A stretch of 64,000 nt of DNA from Cunninghamia lanceolata. Lineage: Eukaryota > Streptophyta > Pinopsida > Cupressales > Cupressaceae. The stretch is taken from the NCBI GenBank assembly GCA_027924645.1, contig BSBN01000047.1:4650001-4714000 (forward strand), given 5' to 3'. Numbering within the stretch: the first letter of the stretch is position 1; each line of letters begins with the position of its first letter. A program made the position numbers and the translations under genes. Of the stretch, positions 1-12,886 are shown one piece after another. Under the pieces are notes generated by a model. The model searched no databases. It worked only from the letters and a program-made list of their open reading frames with translations, and was not told the DNA's origin.

Positions 1-2885
1 AAAATGTATCTTTCTTTGAATCAACATACAACAACTAGTAGAAAGAGTTAACTTCAAGATTTAAATTTGAAATTTAAAAGTTCTAGATTCATTTTCATAA
101 ATCACAAAATTAAACTATAATCAATTTCATACATTATAAATCTAAATATAAAAAAGAAAAAATAAAAATAAAAACTAATCCCTAAAATAAATGCAACTAA
201 AATCATATAAAACTCAAATTATATGTCTATCTCTAAATAAAAATCATACTAATTAAATATACTTTTCATTGCATAAAGAACAAACAAAGTAAAATAAAAT
301 AAATCCAAAAACAAAACAAAGGAAAGTGCAAGTATGCACATTACAATAATATATTCTCCCTTATACCTAGTATTTTATAGAAATCCTTTTCACCAAATTG
401 AATCAATATCCTACCAAAGCATTTCTGGTGAGGCTAAACATACAAAATATACTTGTAATAAAAAAGGGAGGCATCATACTCCAAGGATAATATCTATATA
501 AACATATGCTCCCTTTGTTCCCTACTTTACATAAGCAAGATCCTTCTGCCTACTTTCCTAACGACAGAGGAAATTCTTTATATCTTTCCATAGTGTTTAT
601 AAACACCATCTCCTTATAATAATTTTAATTACTCAAATTCCATTATGAAAATGAGGGATAAAATAACACTATGTTCTACATGATTATGGTTTGTGTTTTT
701 TAAAATAAAAGCTTTACATTGGAAAAGGGTTATTAATTTGTTGCTTGCTTTGCCTTAGGCAAAAGGTTATAATACTTTTAATATCATATGGTCACACCAT
801 TGCACGCCTTATAGGCCTTGTAGAATTATTCAAATATTTAACATCAACTATGTTATAAAATATTAAGAGGTAATGGTGAGAACCATGTGGGATCGTGGGT
901 CTTGAAGGAAAGTTATTTAGTATTATTTATGATGATTGTTTTGGCTTGCATAATATCTTACATTTCAAACTTTCTAGAGAGATATTTTGCAATTATTCGA
1001 GCTAAGAGGGTAGGTCAATTTTTTAACAAAATTTTTCAGAATAAATTATAATATTTAATAATATATTTTTCAAGTGTGGTTTACCTAGATTTAATTTAAT
1101 AATTTTAAATTTTAAATTTTAAACATAATTTTTATTGAGTTATATTTTATAAATAATAATTCATTAATTTTTTTTTTTTTTTATGATTGTGATTATTTTA
1201 AATGGTTTTTTTTAGTGTTTTGGTGGTACTTACATAAGTAATGAGGATCACTTGTTTTATTACTATTTTAATTTATATTCTATTTTATCATAGATTTTCT
1301 TCGCAGTCAAATCTATTGATTATATTTTAACAATTGATTTGAACTCTAGTTTTCAATTAAATAAAAATATTAATATTTTTTAATTTTTACAACTATTTTC
1401 ATAAATTGTTTTTAAAAAGATATATTTTGTTAATATGTGTTTTTAAAATGTCAAAAATATATTTAATTATGTAAATTTATATTTCAAAATATAATTAAAT
1501 ATGTTATAATTTTAGTTCAATTGAAATAAACTAATAATTGTATTGGTGCTTAGAGTTGATATAACTCAAATCCGTAAAGCCAATCAGTTCTTGAGTGGCA
1601 AAGGTGTCAAATTCAAAATAAAGATTACAAACTTATATTTAGGATGAGGCAACTAAGGACAACATTAATAAGGTGGGTAAGACCTTCTTCTTTTGACTTT
1701 GCTAGACCAAGGGGGGGTATTCCCTAAGGTGTATCAGAACAAAAAATGATAACAATATGAAACTAAACACTGAATCAAACCATACCCAATGCACAAGAAA
1801 CTTCAATTTTCTATCACGAAGTAGCATGCATTCTGGTTTGAGGAATTTAAGGGTATTATACCTTCATATAGCAGATATGCAACCATGTAGAGAGTCTAAA
1901 TGATTCTGTGGTAGCCCCTAATGTGGAAGTAGATGTCTAGACATGGATGTAGGTAGGACAAACAACACAAATAAGGTAAAAGATTAATATTTTGTTGTGT
2001 TTGAGTGTGTTGGAGGGAAAAGTAGTTGAGAAAAATGTAGATTGGTGCCTTAATCTTGTGGGCACAACAGAGTCTAGATCCTAATTCAAAGGGTACATCA
2101 ATGTAAACAAATAATCATATCTTAGTCAAGATACCAACAAAGACCAAAAGCTGAATGTTTAATGCATAAGTTACACTCTACACATACAAATAGGTAGTTG
2201 CAAGAAATTGCAGAACACCAATTCAAGCATTCTTTAATAATCCATGAATAGCCTACAAACTTCATGTATTGTCATGAAAAGATACATTACAAAAGCATTG
2301 CAAAGTGTTTTACAATTTCTGGTTATTAACTAATCAATAACAATACTCAAAGCAACAAGTGTGACTAGGGTAGATTGCCAAAATACTAGAAGTTTACAAA
2401 ATACTCATGGAGATAGTTGAAAAGATGTTGAATCTACACTTTAAATTCATTCTTTGAATGTTGCAATGCCCTCTCATAACCCTTGAAAGAAAATCCTAAT
2501 GAAATTACAATGAAATTACAATGAAATTGGTCTTTTTGTATCCACTAAAGAAACCCTAGATATCCAAGATTGTCTTCTTCTATCTCTGCTCTGTAACTAA
2601 AAATCCATCCTTTGCAAATGAATGTCAAATCTCTTAAATACATTGTTCAATCCATCAAAAGGATTTGGAAGAAGGGATTTGATATCTAAGAATGAAACTC
2701 AACAACCATGCTTTCCTGCATCATGACCACATGGGTTGTACCAAAAATCTCTACATATTTTGAGTGTTTATCCATGCTTTGGTACAAAAAGTTCATTATG
2801 GAAGGGTCCACAGTAGTCCTAGGGTGTATGGAGCTCACCCACCATGCCATTGGGCCTCAAATGGATCATTAATGGTGGCGCTGAG
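1..2885. other. AT-rich stretch without recognisable genes
   Basis: I see no long reading frame, no LTR pair and no RNA gene here. The first 1.5 kb is very AT-rich, with T runs near 1161-1173. From about 1550 the composition becomes more balanced and resembles decayed transposon sequence, but I could not assign it to a family. Confidence 0.6.
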
Positions 2886-2889
2886 AGTT

Positions 2890-3663
2890 ACTAGAGTGTC
2901 CCATTGTGTCTTAAAAAATGTAAAATATTAAGTATTTGGCCTAGAAATTAGAATCCCAAAAGAACCAAGGACACATGGACTTTTGAAAAGTGCATGCTAG
3001 AAAATGGAATCCTGGAAGGATCAAGGACATAGGGATATAGGGCACCCCATGAGAAATGGGAAACCTAGAAGGATCAAGGACACATGGATTTTTTGAAATG
3101 CACTAGGGAAATTGGAAACCCCGAAGGATCAACAACATAGGGATATTTGAAAATATTCCAATGTCCACAAAAATTCTAAAATCCCTATGGGGTGACCCAT
3201 GGTAAATGGGAAACCCAAAAGGATCAAGGACACAAGGATTTTTGAAAAGCATTAGGGAAACTAAAAACTTGGAAGGATTAGGGACAAGGATATTTGGAAA
3301 GGTTTTGATGTCATGAAAATCCTGAAATCCCCATGGGGTGCCCCATGGGAAATGAGAAACCTAGAAGTCTCAAGGACATAGGGATTTTTTGAAATGCAAT
3401 AGGGAAACTAGAAACCCAGAAAGATCAAGGATAGGGAAATATGGAAAAGTTTTGATGTCCATGAAAATCCTGAAATCCCCATGGGCCTCCCCATGGGAAA
3501 TGGGAAACCCAGAAGGATCAAGGACATAGGGATTTTTGAAAAGGTTCCAGTGTCCACAAAAATCTCAAAAACTCTAAAATGACCAAAACACCCAAACAAA
3601 GGTTCCACATGATGCAAAATGATGAACATAGCCTGAATCTTTGAGATCATCCCAAAATATTAA
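2890..3663 (-). repeat. Tandem repeat, about 147 bp period, related to 50100-51017
   Basis: A landmark (CCATGGGGTG and variants) recurs near 3185, 3331 and 3479, giving a period of 146-148 bp. A worse copy lies near 3037. Each unit holds two half-units built on the phrase AAGGATCAAGGACATAGGG. Read on the minus strand, the part next to 3668 matches the units at 50100-51017, including the segment around TTTGGGTGTTTTGG. It probably derives from the 3' untranslated repeats of a Gypsy element. It directly flanks the COP1 LTR. Confidence 0.75.
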
Positions 3664-3668
3664 GTTTT

Positions 3669-6032
3669 TGAAAGGAAGCAAGGTACACAGAATAACTTCC
3701 TACACCAAACTAATGAGGGGAGAGTTATGCACATTTTTAATCTTTCCAATTAACATGAAGAAGAAACACAAACATAAAACTCAAATCAGCAATACTGTAA
3801 CACAAGATGTACTTGGGGAAAACCTTTTCAGGTAAAAAACCCCACACTCCAAAGCACAACCCAATGTATTATTTAGTAATCAAATAATGGTTATAATACA
3901 ATCACAGAGCCAAGATCTTTCAAGAGTTCACCACTATAGTAGTATTGTGAAGCAATTTTGGTAGCATAATAGTACCTGCAAATCAACTATGCAACTCCAA
4001 CTCCAAGCACCTGTATAAATAGAGAAGTACTACAAATGGAGGTAGCTTCTAGAGCAAGTCAACACAAGAATATTGTCCAAATCCATATGGCCCAATTTTT
4101 GAGGCATAAAACATGTGAATGACACTTGTAAGAGATTTTGTTTCATCCCTTACAACCCCCAAACTTGGGTGCCCCAAATTTTCCCAAAAAAGGTATGACA
4201 GATGCTCTTACAATGTCATAAAATCTATCATATATGACCACTTACAACTATAAGAGAATCTATCATAACTGACTATTAATAGCAGATTCTGTTACAACTT
4301 TTCACAGTCAAACTTGGGCACCTGCCTTCTCCATGTAAAGATGCTTACTGACACTTGTCACACCTGTCATAGAATCTTCTATTTCTAGCTCTTACATGTC
4401 ATAGATTCTGTCATAACTCTTACACGTCATAGACCTCTTACAATACCCAAAAGATGCCGACACATGGTAAAAGACTTCTACCACAAAGTGGGATGCCTAT
4501 CTCCTCATATGAGGACAAAATACATCTAGTCACCTTCCATGTAGGATGAAACATCATTGTGACAACTCCCACAAAGTGACGAAATAAGATTTGCATAGAA
4601 AATTACAATAATAGGCAAAAATAAATGTACAATTAAATAATAAATGCTAGGAACTTGTAAAGGTTGAGACACCTTAATTCTGTTGCAAATATGTGCCCAA
4701 GTGGTGTTGTCATTGATGTCAACATATCCTTGTTGCCATTGGTGTCAACTGTATCCTATTTTGCTGCCTGTTTAGAAGACCAGATTGTTAAGGATATTGA
4801 GAAAATTAATGGAGATCAATATATGTAGACCATATGGCTATGTAGAGGTTTGTTAGAAGAAGCTTCAGTTAAGATTTGAGAGGTTCACATTAAGATCTAA
4901 AGAAGTTATAGCCATCTGAGTAAAATCAGTTCCTACATTATTCAGGAGAGACATAGTGACAGGAAAGAGGTCTAGATTGCTCCGGTAATATAAAATGATG
5001 ATCTGTAGATCTAGAGGCATGTCTGGGAAATCAGTATGTATCATCAACTCCAGTGGTTCGTGGTTTGGAGGTTCACAAGCTATCTTTCTAGTTTGACAGT
5101 CATGGCAGATAGTGTTCTTGAGGTTTCAGAGGAAGATATAAATGATTCTGGTAATTTAGTTTAAAGTGAATGTTATTGGTAATTTCAATGTGCTTGTGGA
5201 GATCTCTGGATCATGTGGCTACTATGTTGGAGGTCCGCACTAAAGTTTGAGCTTGTTGATTGAAGATTTCTTCTTTGAGGTTGATGTTCTTTCCAATCTT
5301 GGCCGACCTGTGTTCCTAGCATGTTGCAGATGATCTAAGAGCATTTTTATGAAGCATGGCGTGGTTGTAGAAAAAGATTCAAGTCTCAGTTGTGTTTGGC
5401 TGATAGTATGATGATCTGCGTCAAGTTTAGCTGACCTTGTTGATCATTCCAAGGTTGATGAAGCATATAAATACTTGTTGAAGAGTTGTTGAAAACCATC
5501 CTTGTACATAATGAATTAAATCCAAAGAATGGATCAAAAGCAGAGCAGAGAAGAAGAGGAGAGAAGGGAGTATAGAGTGAAGAGTCAGTGAAGAAGAATT
5601 TGAAGATAAGAGCAAAATTCTTGAGCCTTCAACGGGACTGATTCAGGCATGAATGTAGGTGCTATTTCTCAGTTCATTATTTCTGTATAAATCATAATTT
5701 CTTATAGGTAGTGAGGATCTTCTTGAGCAGTGAGCTCTAGGCAGTATGCCTAAAGGTATGTGCCTCCTATTTTCTTAAGTACTTTTAATAGGGTATACAT
5801 TTTTGTGGGCTAACCCCCACCGTGGTTTTTCCCTTAATCAGGTTTTCCACGTCAAAATTCTGGTGTTGTGTGTTCATGTTGTTTCTGCTCATATGTTGAT
5901 TTATGCTTAAATGTTTTCATCATTAATCTAATTATAAAGAAGATTTAAAAGATTCAGAAAAGGCTAAAGTTTAGGGACAACTGATTCACCCCCCTCTTAG
6001 TTGTCTGGACTATTTCCAATAAATTCCCAACA
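3669..6032 (-). mobile_element. COP1 3' LTR, split by a solo LTR
   Basis: On the minus strand this LTR starts TGTTGGGAATTAAGG at 6032 and ends in CA at 3669. Removing the inserted SOLO-A and one duplication copy leaves about 1018 bp. It lies directly next to a Copia polypurine tract (6033-6050) and the COP1 reading frame, so it is the 3' LTR. A TATA-like TATTTATA lies near 4014-4021, and the T-rich leader typical of Copia transcripts near 3800-3840. A second copy of its first 460 bp is at 51023-51484 in the opposite orientation. The left end was set from the TG...CA rule and the matching pentamer in both flanks. Confidence 0.8.
4681..6021 (+). mobile_element. SOLO-A: solo LTR of the COP2 family
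   Basis: This 1341 bp segment is the reverse complement of the COP2 LTRs (1335 and 1370 bp). It starts TGTTGCAAATATGTG and ends CCAATA, a decayed CCAACA. It is flanked by AATTC at 4676-4680 and 6022-6026, a 5 bp target duplication. No internal Copia sequence remains, so it is a solo LTR left by recombination between two LTRs. It interrupts the COP1 LTR six bases from its end. Confidence 0.9.
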
Positions 6033-6050
6033 TTATCCCACTTGTCAAAC
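6033..6050 (-). promoter_or_regulatory. COP1 polypurine tract
   Basis: The minus strand reads GACAAGTGGGATAA directly before the LTR start. This is the usual Copia arrangement, in which the tract primes plus-strand DNA synthesis. Confidence 0.75.
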
Positions 6051-6131
6051 ACCTTTCAAGAGCCAATAGAATGACATGATTTAATTTCTAGGGGCCAAAA
6101 GGCCCATAGACTTCGAACATCATTTGAACTT

Positions 6132-7757
6132 CTACATGCTCATGGGCTTTGTCAAGGAATCCGCAACATTCATCAAAGTGTCAACTTTCTCCAAATTCAC
6201 CTTCCCATCTTCTACCCTGTCACAAACAAAATGGTACTGGACATCAATATGCTTTGTCCTTGTGTGGAAAGTAGGATTCTTTGCCAAACATATGGCACTT
6301 TGATTGTCACAACAAATGGTAATCTTCCCTACATCAAAACCAATGTCAGAACACAATCTCTTAAGCCAAATGGCTTCCTTACAAGCATGAGTAGCTACCA
6401 TGTATTATGCTTCTATTGTGGACAAAGTGACCACAAGTTGCCACTTACTCATCCAACTAATAGCACCACCAAACATAGTGAACACATAAGCACTGGTGGA
6501 TCTCCTGCTATAAATGTCACCTACTCAATCAGAATCCACATACCCACGAATACTCATAGAATGTTGAGATCTACTAGGATAACCATGATAGCATAAGGAA
6601 TACTTGAAAGTAGCCCACAAATATCTAAACAGTCTCTTAACTGCATCCCAATGTACCCATCCAGGATTAGCCATAAATCGAACAAGGACTCCCACTGCTT
6701 GGGCAATGTCTGGTCTTGTACAGACCATTGCATACATCAAACTACCAACCACAATAGCATAAGGAACTTTGCTCATATCCTCCATCTCAGAAGGAGACTT
6801 TGGACAATCTACAACATATAACTTTGTCCCCATTGTAATAGGAATAGTCAAAGGTCTACAATCTACCATGATGAATCTCTCCAACATAGTGTTAACATAC
6901 TTACTCTGGCCTAACCAAGGATTTTTGTTTACTTTGTCTCTTCTGATCTCCATCCCCAGAATGTACTAAGATGTCCCTAGATTTTTCATCTCAAACTGTG
7001 CTGACAACTAAGACTTCAAATCAGAAATCAAACTTTTACCATTCCCAATTAGTAACATATCATCGACATATAATGCAATAATGAGAATGTGATCATTGTC
7101 AAACTTGTAATAAACACAATGATCTGATTTCGATCTCAGAAATCCAATACTCAACACAAAGGCATCAAACTTCTGGTACCACATCCTAGGAGACTGTTTC
7201 AAACCATGCAAAGACTTTTTCAACTTGCAAACTAGATTTTCTTTACCTTTCACCACGTAGTGCTCTAGATATGACATATAGATTTTCTCCTCCAAGTCAC
7301 CATGAAGGAATGTTGTCTTCACATCCATCTGTTTCACTTCTAGATCATACACTACTGCAAGAGATAATAGGAACTGAATAGATGTTAGCTTTGCAACGGG
7401 AGAGAAGATCTCACCATAGTCAATTCCCTCCACCTAAGAATACCCCTTTGCAACCAATCTAGCCTTATATTTCTCAACACTGCCATCTACACCAAATTTC
7501 TTTTTGAACACCCATTTGCACCCAACAGGTTTCCATCCTTCAGGCAAAGGCACCAAGTCCCAAGTTTTATTCTTTTCCAAAGAATCTATCTCCTCTTCCA
7601 TTGCCTCCTTCCAGGAACCTACATCTTTCATACCCATAGCCTCTTTCATAGTTCTAGGCTCATTAGTGTTAGAAATCAAGGCAAAAATACAACTAGAATC
7701 AAGCAATGAATAACCAAACCTCTCAGGTTGCCTCCTAATCTGTGTAGACCTCCTCAA
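6132..7757 (-). pseudogene. COP1 reverse transcriptase and RNase H (broken)
   Basis: This is the 3' half of a Ty1/Copia polyprotein in one frame with several stops. The RT begins near the WVFKKKFGVDG and KARLVAKGYS segments. It continues through QMDVKTTFLHGDLEEKIYM and GLKQSPRMWYQKF to the catalytic YVDD at 7070-7059, which is intact. The RNase H part has GYVDSD, CDNQSAICLAKNP and the C-terminal ADSLTKP typical of Copia. The RNase H catalytic Glu in the STIEA-x-YM motif has become a TAA stop. Other stops fall near 7434, 7008 and 6525. The lineage resembles Tnt1/Tork-like Copia, but that is a guess. Confidence 0.93.
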
Positions 7758-8088
7758 AAGCTGAGGTTGAGGTTCTTCTTCTTCTTTTGAACTTTTAGAG
7801 CTACTATAGCTCTCCTCATCATCAGGTCTAATGCGATCTTTTGGTTCAATCTTCTTAGGGGTAGAAGGAAATTAAACCACATCCTCTTTATTTTCTTTCT
7901 CTTTTGGCTGTAGAACAATAAGAGGAGTTACTTATTTGAAAATAACACTTTTGCTGTACCAGACTTTCTCAACCACATGATCGCAAAGCTTGTACCCTTT
8001 CACACTGACACCATAGCCAATGAAGACACACTTAACTTCCTTGTTCTCCAATTTTGACCTCTTCTCCTTAGGCATATGTGCATATGCC

Positions 8089-8959
8089 TCAACCAAATAC
8101 TTGAAGATGTCTCAATGAAGGCTTTTTACTAGACCACACATCCATGGGTGTCTTATCAACAAGCATTGAAGTAGGAGACCTGTTAATCATGTAGCAGGCA
8201 GTGGCTACAACTTCAGCCCAAAACATTTGTTCAAGGCTAGCTCCACTAAGCATACTCCTAGCCCTCTTCATCAACATCATGTTCATCCTCTTTGCAACTC
8301 CATTTTGCTGAGAGGTGTATAGAGTTGTCTTATGTATTTCAGTCCCATGTTCTTTATAGAACTTCTCGAAATATGCCAAAAAAAACTTACCACCATTTTC
8401 AATCCTCAAACACTTAATCTTTTTACCAGCTTGATTCTCTACAAAAGCTTTAAACTCTTTGAACTAACTAAAGACCTCATATTTGCTTCTAAAGAACATA
8501 AACCCATGTCCTTCTACTATAATCATCAATGAATGATACAAAGTATAAAGATTTAGAACTCGAAGGAACATTCACAGGACCAAACACATCAGAATGAATC
8601 AGATCCAACATCTCAGAAGACATGTGAGAACTAGAGTAAAATTGAACATGCTTTTTCTTTCCATATACACAATGTTTGCAAAAATCAAACTTGAGATTAC
8701 AATAATTTAACCCCTCAACAATGTTTTTATTTTTTAGGGCTCTAAGACCCTTCTCACCAATGTGACCAAGTCTCTCATGCTACAACATTGTCTTCTCAGC
8801 AGGAAGTTTCATCTCCAAAGTATGAGCACCCTTAGGTACCTAGAAAGCAAGACCATCGGAAGTAGATGTAACACACTTTTTCACTGCTAGTTCCAATGTT
8901 GAGGATGAAGAATTTGAAGCTCTCTTATTTGAAATAGAAGAACTATTGCACTGAAGACC
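8089..8959 (-). pseudogene. COP1 pre-integrase and integrase (broken)
   Basis: The minus strand encodes the GAG-pre-integrase segment (HERLGHIGEKGLRALKNKN, then CKHCVYGKKKH), followed by the integrase core with LDLIHSDVFGPV and DDYSRRTWVYVL. Further on it has TTLYTSQQNGVAKRMNMML, where the catalytic Glu of the usual VAER motif reads Lys. At least two frameshifts separate this part from itself and from the RT region. Upstream gag and protease were not found. The frame is open, with scattered stops, up to about 9500, but that stretch has no recognisable Copia motif. Confidence 0.88.
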
Positions 8960-9638
8960 TTCTTTCAGGCTGATATCACCCCAGTAGGTTAGGTCTATTG
9001 CTGCAGGACTTGTGACCTACTCTACCAAATTAGCTAGCCCTATTTTTTGGGCTACTTCTTTAGAGTTATCCTATTCTATTTCATACTTTTGATCCCTCGC
9101 TTGGCTAGTTACCTTTTGAGCCATTGGGGTCCCATGAGGGGTCATCTTAGTATTGGCAACCAAGGTCTCCATATGCTAAGCAGCCACATCTTGGACTACT
9201 TCATCATCTGACAATTCAATAGTGTCATCAAGAGGAAAGGGGGACTCTTTACTAGCCATATGCACCTCTTTTTATTTATGCTCTTTGGCCTTTTCAGTTT
9301 TAAATTGAATTATTTTAGGAATGGGGACTTCATGTTGTAGTTCCCTCATGAAAGTCAAACCACCAACACCCCTTAATATGATAGGGTCAGTGCTAACATT
9401 TCCCCTCATTGTTGTCCTTTGTTTCTTTGGTGGTGTTTACAACACCTCCTTTTTTATCTTCCTTGTTATTAATAGATCATCATCCCTAGGTTCTATTGTT
9501 CTCAAAATCAGCTACACTCATTTTTGTAGACAACCCCTACAAAACTTGTCCGTCTCATAGCCTACACTCTAAGTTCGCAAAATGAGACAAGTCTGAAGAA
9601 GATACTGACTAAGGAGATCCTGAGGACCAAGTCAAAGA
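8960..9638. other. Junction between truncated COP1 and the 3' end of another Gypsy-type element (H)
   Basis: COP1 loses its recognisable sequence near 8960. By 9494 the sequence matches the untranslated 3' end of element E. Between these points I see a weakly open minus-strand frame but no known motif. The breakpoint therefore lies between 8960 and 9494. Confidence 0.5.
9494..9591 (+). repeat. Shared 3' tail box, copy 1
   Basis: About 98 bp closely match 63721-63817. Shared phrases include ATTGTTCTCAAAATCA, CTCATTTTTGTAGACAAC and AAAATGAGACAAG. In both places an LTR start follows about 45 bp later (9639 and 63862), although the two LTRs differ. It is probably part of the 3' untranslated region of related Gypsy elements. 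Confidence 0.8.
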
Positions 9639-9805
9639 TGTTGGAATATTCCTTGCCAGCTATTCTCCACCAATGATTGCCAAATGTAAATCACGTGCCA
9701 CCAATCTGGGTCATTGATTATTATTGATTAGATCCTAACCATTGGATCATTATAACCACATCCTATCCTTGTTTTATAAAAGGAGATGGATTATCATTTG
9801 TGATC
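9639..9805 (+). mobile_element. H: start of a Gypsy-type LTR, interrupted by COP2
   Basis: The start TGTTGGAATATTCC lies 47 bp after the shared 3' tail box, the same spacing as in E, so it is read as a 3' LTR start. A TATA box follows 136 bp in. COP2 is inserted at 9805, and the LTR resumes at 17060, after the second TGATC. Its end was not found. Confidence 0.55.
9775..9782 (+). promoter_or_regulatory. TATA box of LTR H
   Basis: TATAAAAG lies about 25 bp before the COP2 insertion point, in a position suited to an LTR promoter. COP2 therefore separates the promoter from its transcript. Confidence 0.5.
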
Positions 9806-11140
9806 TGTTGGAATTAGATCGAACAACTAAGAGGGGGGTGAATCAGTTGTCCCACAAATTAACCTATGCTTCCTTTTAAACTGCTTTCACAATCTACAAA
9901 TTGATTAATGATGTAAACATTAAGCATGAAACAACATAACATAAGCAGAAACATAATCAACACATTTGACACCAAGATTTTTGACATGGAAACTCAGTTA
10001 AGGGAAAAACTACGATGGGTGTTAGCCCACAAGATTCGTAACCTGTTAAAAGTAATTAAAAAGAATGGGAAGGAACTTGCCTTTGGGCTCACTGCCTACA
10101 AGAAATTTAAGTTTAACACAGAAAGAATTAACTGAGAAATAGCATCTACTTCATGCCTGGTTCAGTTTCATTGAATACTCATAAAACTTATGTTCTATTT
10201 CCAAACTCTTCTTCACTAACTTTTCACTCTATTCTGCTTTTGCTCTTATGCTCCCCCTCTTCTTTGCTCTGCTCCTGATCCTTTCTTCAGATTTATTATT
10301 TTCGGTCAAGGATGATTTTCAATGACTCTACTACACTTCTTTATATGCTTCATCAACCTTGGAATAAACATCAAGGTCAGTACACCAAACATCTTACTTA
10401 ATGTGAATCACTAAGTTGTTGGCCAAACATTGCTAAGACTTGATTCTTCTTTCAACAACACGCCACACTCCAGAGAATTGCTTCTAGAACATCCACAATA
10501 TGCTTGAATCATCTGGTTGGCCAAGACTGGGAAGAACAACAACATCAAGAAGGAAATCTTCTTTGACAAGCTCAAACTTCAATGCGGACCTCCAACACAG
10601 TAGTCACACAATCCAGAGACCTCCACAAGCACAATGAATTCAACAAAAACATCTGCATTCCTCCAAAACATCAGAATCACTTGTATCTTCAATCAAAACC
10701 TCAAGAATACTAGCTGCCATCACTGTCATCTTAGAAAGATTGCTTACAGACCTCCAAACCACGAACCAATTGAATGGATGATACACACTGACTTCCCAAA
10801 CATGCCTCTAGATCCGCAGATCATTATTTGACATATCCAAAAGGATCCTGACCACTTCTCTGTTACTCTATGTCTTCTGAATACTGCAAAATTAGTTCTA
10901 CTCAGATGGCCATAGTTTCTTCAAATCTTCATGTGGACCTCTCAAATCCTGATTGGAGCTACTTCACACAATCCTCTACACTATCGTATGATCCACATCC
11001 ATTGATCTTTATTAATTTTCTCAATATCCTCAACATTCTAGTCTTCTAGTCAGGCAACAAGATAGGATACATTTGACACCAATGGCAACAAGAATATGTT
11101 GACATCAATGACAACACTGATTAGGCACATATTTGCAACA
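9806..11140 (-). repeat. COP2 3' LTR
   Basis: This 1335 bp LTR pairs with 15685-17054. On the minus strand it starts TGTTGCAAATATGTGCC and ends CCAACA. The polypurine tract adjoins it at 11141. Confidence 0.96.
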
Positions 11141-11155
11141 ATCTCCCCCTTTGTC
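11141..11155 (-). promoter_or_regulatory. COP2 polypurine tract
   Basis: The minus strand reads GACAAAGGGGGAGAT directly before the 3' LTR, a textbook Copia polypurine tract. Confidence 0.92.
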
Positions 11156-11473
11156 ATTGATGGCAACATATGATGTGAAAAACTGATTCAACCATCAAGA
11201 CAAGAGCTTCTCCCCTTTTCTCTTATCATTTCTGCAACCAATATCTTCATTGCTCCCCCTTTCACCAGCAACTAGTTTTTCACATGATTTCTCTCCCCCT
11301 TTGACATCAATGGCAAAGGACACATATTTGTAGTCTTTTCTCCTTAGTTTTGTTTTAGATCAAACTCAAAAATTGCATGCAGATTACTCCCCTTGAGTAG
11401 TGCTTCCTTAACATCAATCTAGATCACAAGATATGACTGTGAATTCCACCAGACTGATGTACTCTAGTGCATC

Positions 11474-12886
11474 TTAATTCTGATCAGGAGGGGTAATAAC
11501 CCCTAACTTCTCTCTGAGATACTCAAAAGTATCCTTGGGAAGAGGCTTAGTGAAAATATCTACAATTTGATCCTTTGAGGACACAAAATCCAACTTGACT
11601 TCATTCTCATTTACCTTCTCTCTCAAGAAATGAAACTTGATGGATATATGCTTTGTCTTTGAATGCAACACCAGATTCTTTGAGATACTTATTACGCTTG
11701 AATTATCACAGAAGATTGTGATAGGCTCCTCAAACACAATTCTGATGTCCTTCAACATTTGCTTCATCCACAGGACTTGAGTACAATTATTTGTTGTTGC
11801 TATATACTCAGCCTTTGCTATAGATAGGGAAATTATCTCCTGCTTTTTAGTTAGCCAAGAAACCAATCTACTTCCCAAGAAGAATGCACCACCACTAGTG
11901 CTTTTTCTCTCATCCACATCTCTTGCCCAATAAGCATCTATATATGCATGAAGAGTGAAGTCATTATCCTTTGGATACCATAATCCATAATCAATTGTCC
12001 CTTTGAGATATCTGAAAATTCTTTTGACTGCTACAACATGGGATTCCTTAGGATTAGCTTGGAATCTAGCAACAAGCCCAACTGCATTCATGATATTAGG
12101 TCTGGTCTAAGTTAGATAGAGCAGTCCTCCAATCATTGATCTATACCTTTTCTAATTTGCCTTAGGGGAGTCATCATCTTTACTCAACTTATATCTGGTT
12201 ACCATAGGCATACCTACTGGCTTTGAATCTTCCATTCCAAACTTCTTCAACAATTCTTTCACATACTTAGACTGAGATATAAAGATACCTTTGTCTAACT
12301 GATTGATTTGCAGACCTAAGAAGAAGTTCATTTCACCAAACATGGACATCTCAAATTCACTTTGCATCTAATCAGCAAATGTTTTGCACATACTCTCATT
12401 TCCACCAAAAATGATATCATCAACAAATACCTCAACAATCAGAATATTCTCCTGATCAATCTTGAAGTAGAGATTACTGTCAGTAGTGCCTTTGCTGTAA
12501 CCTAGCTTTAGTAAATACTTATCTAATCTTGCATACCAGGCTCTTGGAGCTTGTTTGAGTCCATACAATGCTTTCCTTAATCTGCAGACCATGTCTCCCT
12601 AATCAGACAACTGAAATCCTTCCGGTTGCTCAATACAGAGTTCTTCTTCTAACTCTCCATTTAGAAATGCTGACTTGACATCCATCTGATAGACTTTAAA
12701 GTCTTTATAAGAAAAAAAAGTAAGAAACAATCTGACTGCCTCTATTCTTGCCACTGGAGCAAAAGTTTCTTCAAAATCAATTCCTTCCACTTGAGAATAT
12801 CTATTGCATACCAACCTTGCTTTATTTCTTACAACTTCACCTTCTTCATTTAGATTGTTTCGGAAGACCCATTTAGTTCCAATCAC
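11474..12886 (-). pseudogene. COP2 reverse transcriptase and RNase H (broken)
   Basis: The RT begins near [16 protein letters not shown]. It continues with [32 protein letters not shown] and the catalytic FVDD at 12427-12416. RNase H follows with AYIDAYWARD, KAEYIATTNN and FCDNSSVI, and ends in the Copia signature DIFTKPLPKD. The key RT and RNase H acidic residues are still present. Stops near 12598, 12370, 12150 and 12095 break the frame, which is otherwise constant. These domains would copy element RNA into DNA and degrade the RNA strand. Confidence 0.95.

Noticed and set aside
1725..1740. GTGTATCAGAAC resembling a Copia primer site
   Set aside because: Two mismatches to TGGTATCAGAGC, no LTR end beside it and no Copia sequence nearby.
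6231..6596. 121-residue plus-strand frame
   Set aside because: It is antisense to COP1 RNase H.
9321..9560. 79-residue hydrophobic plus-strand frame as an envelope gene
   Set aside because: Short, overlaps the untranslated shared tail box, and has no start context or partner domains.
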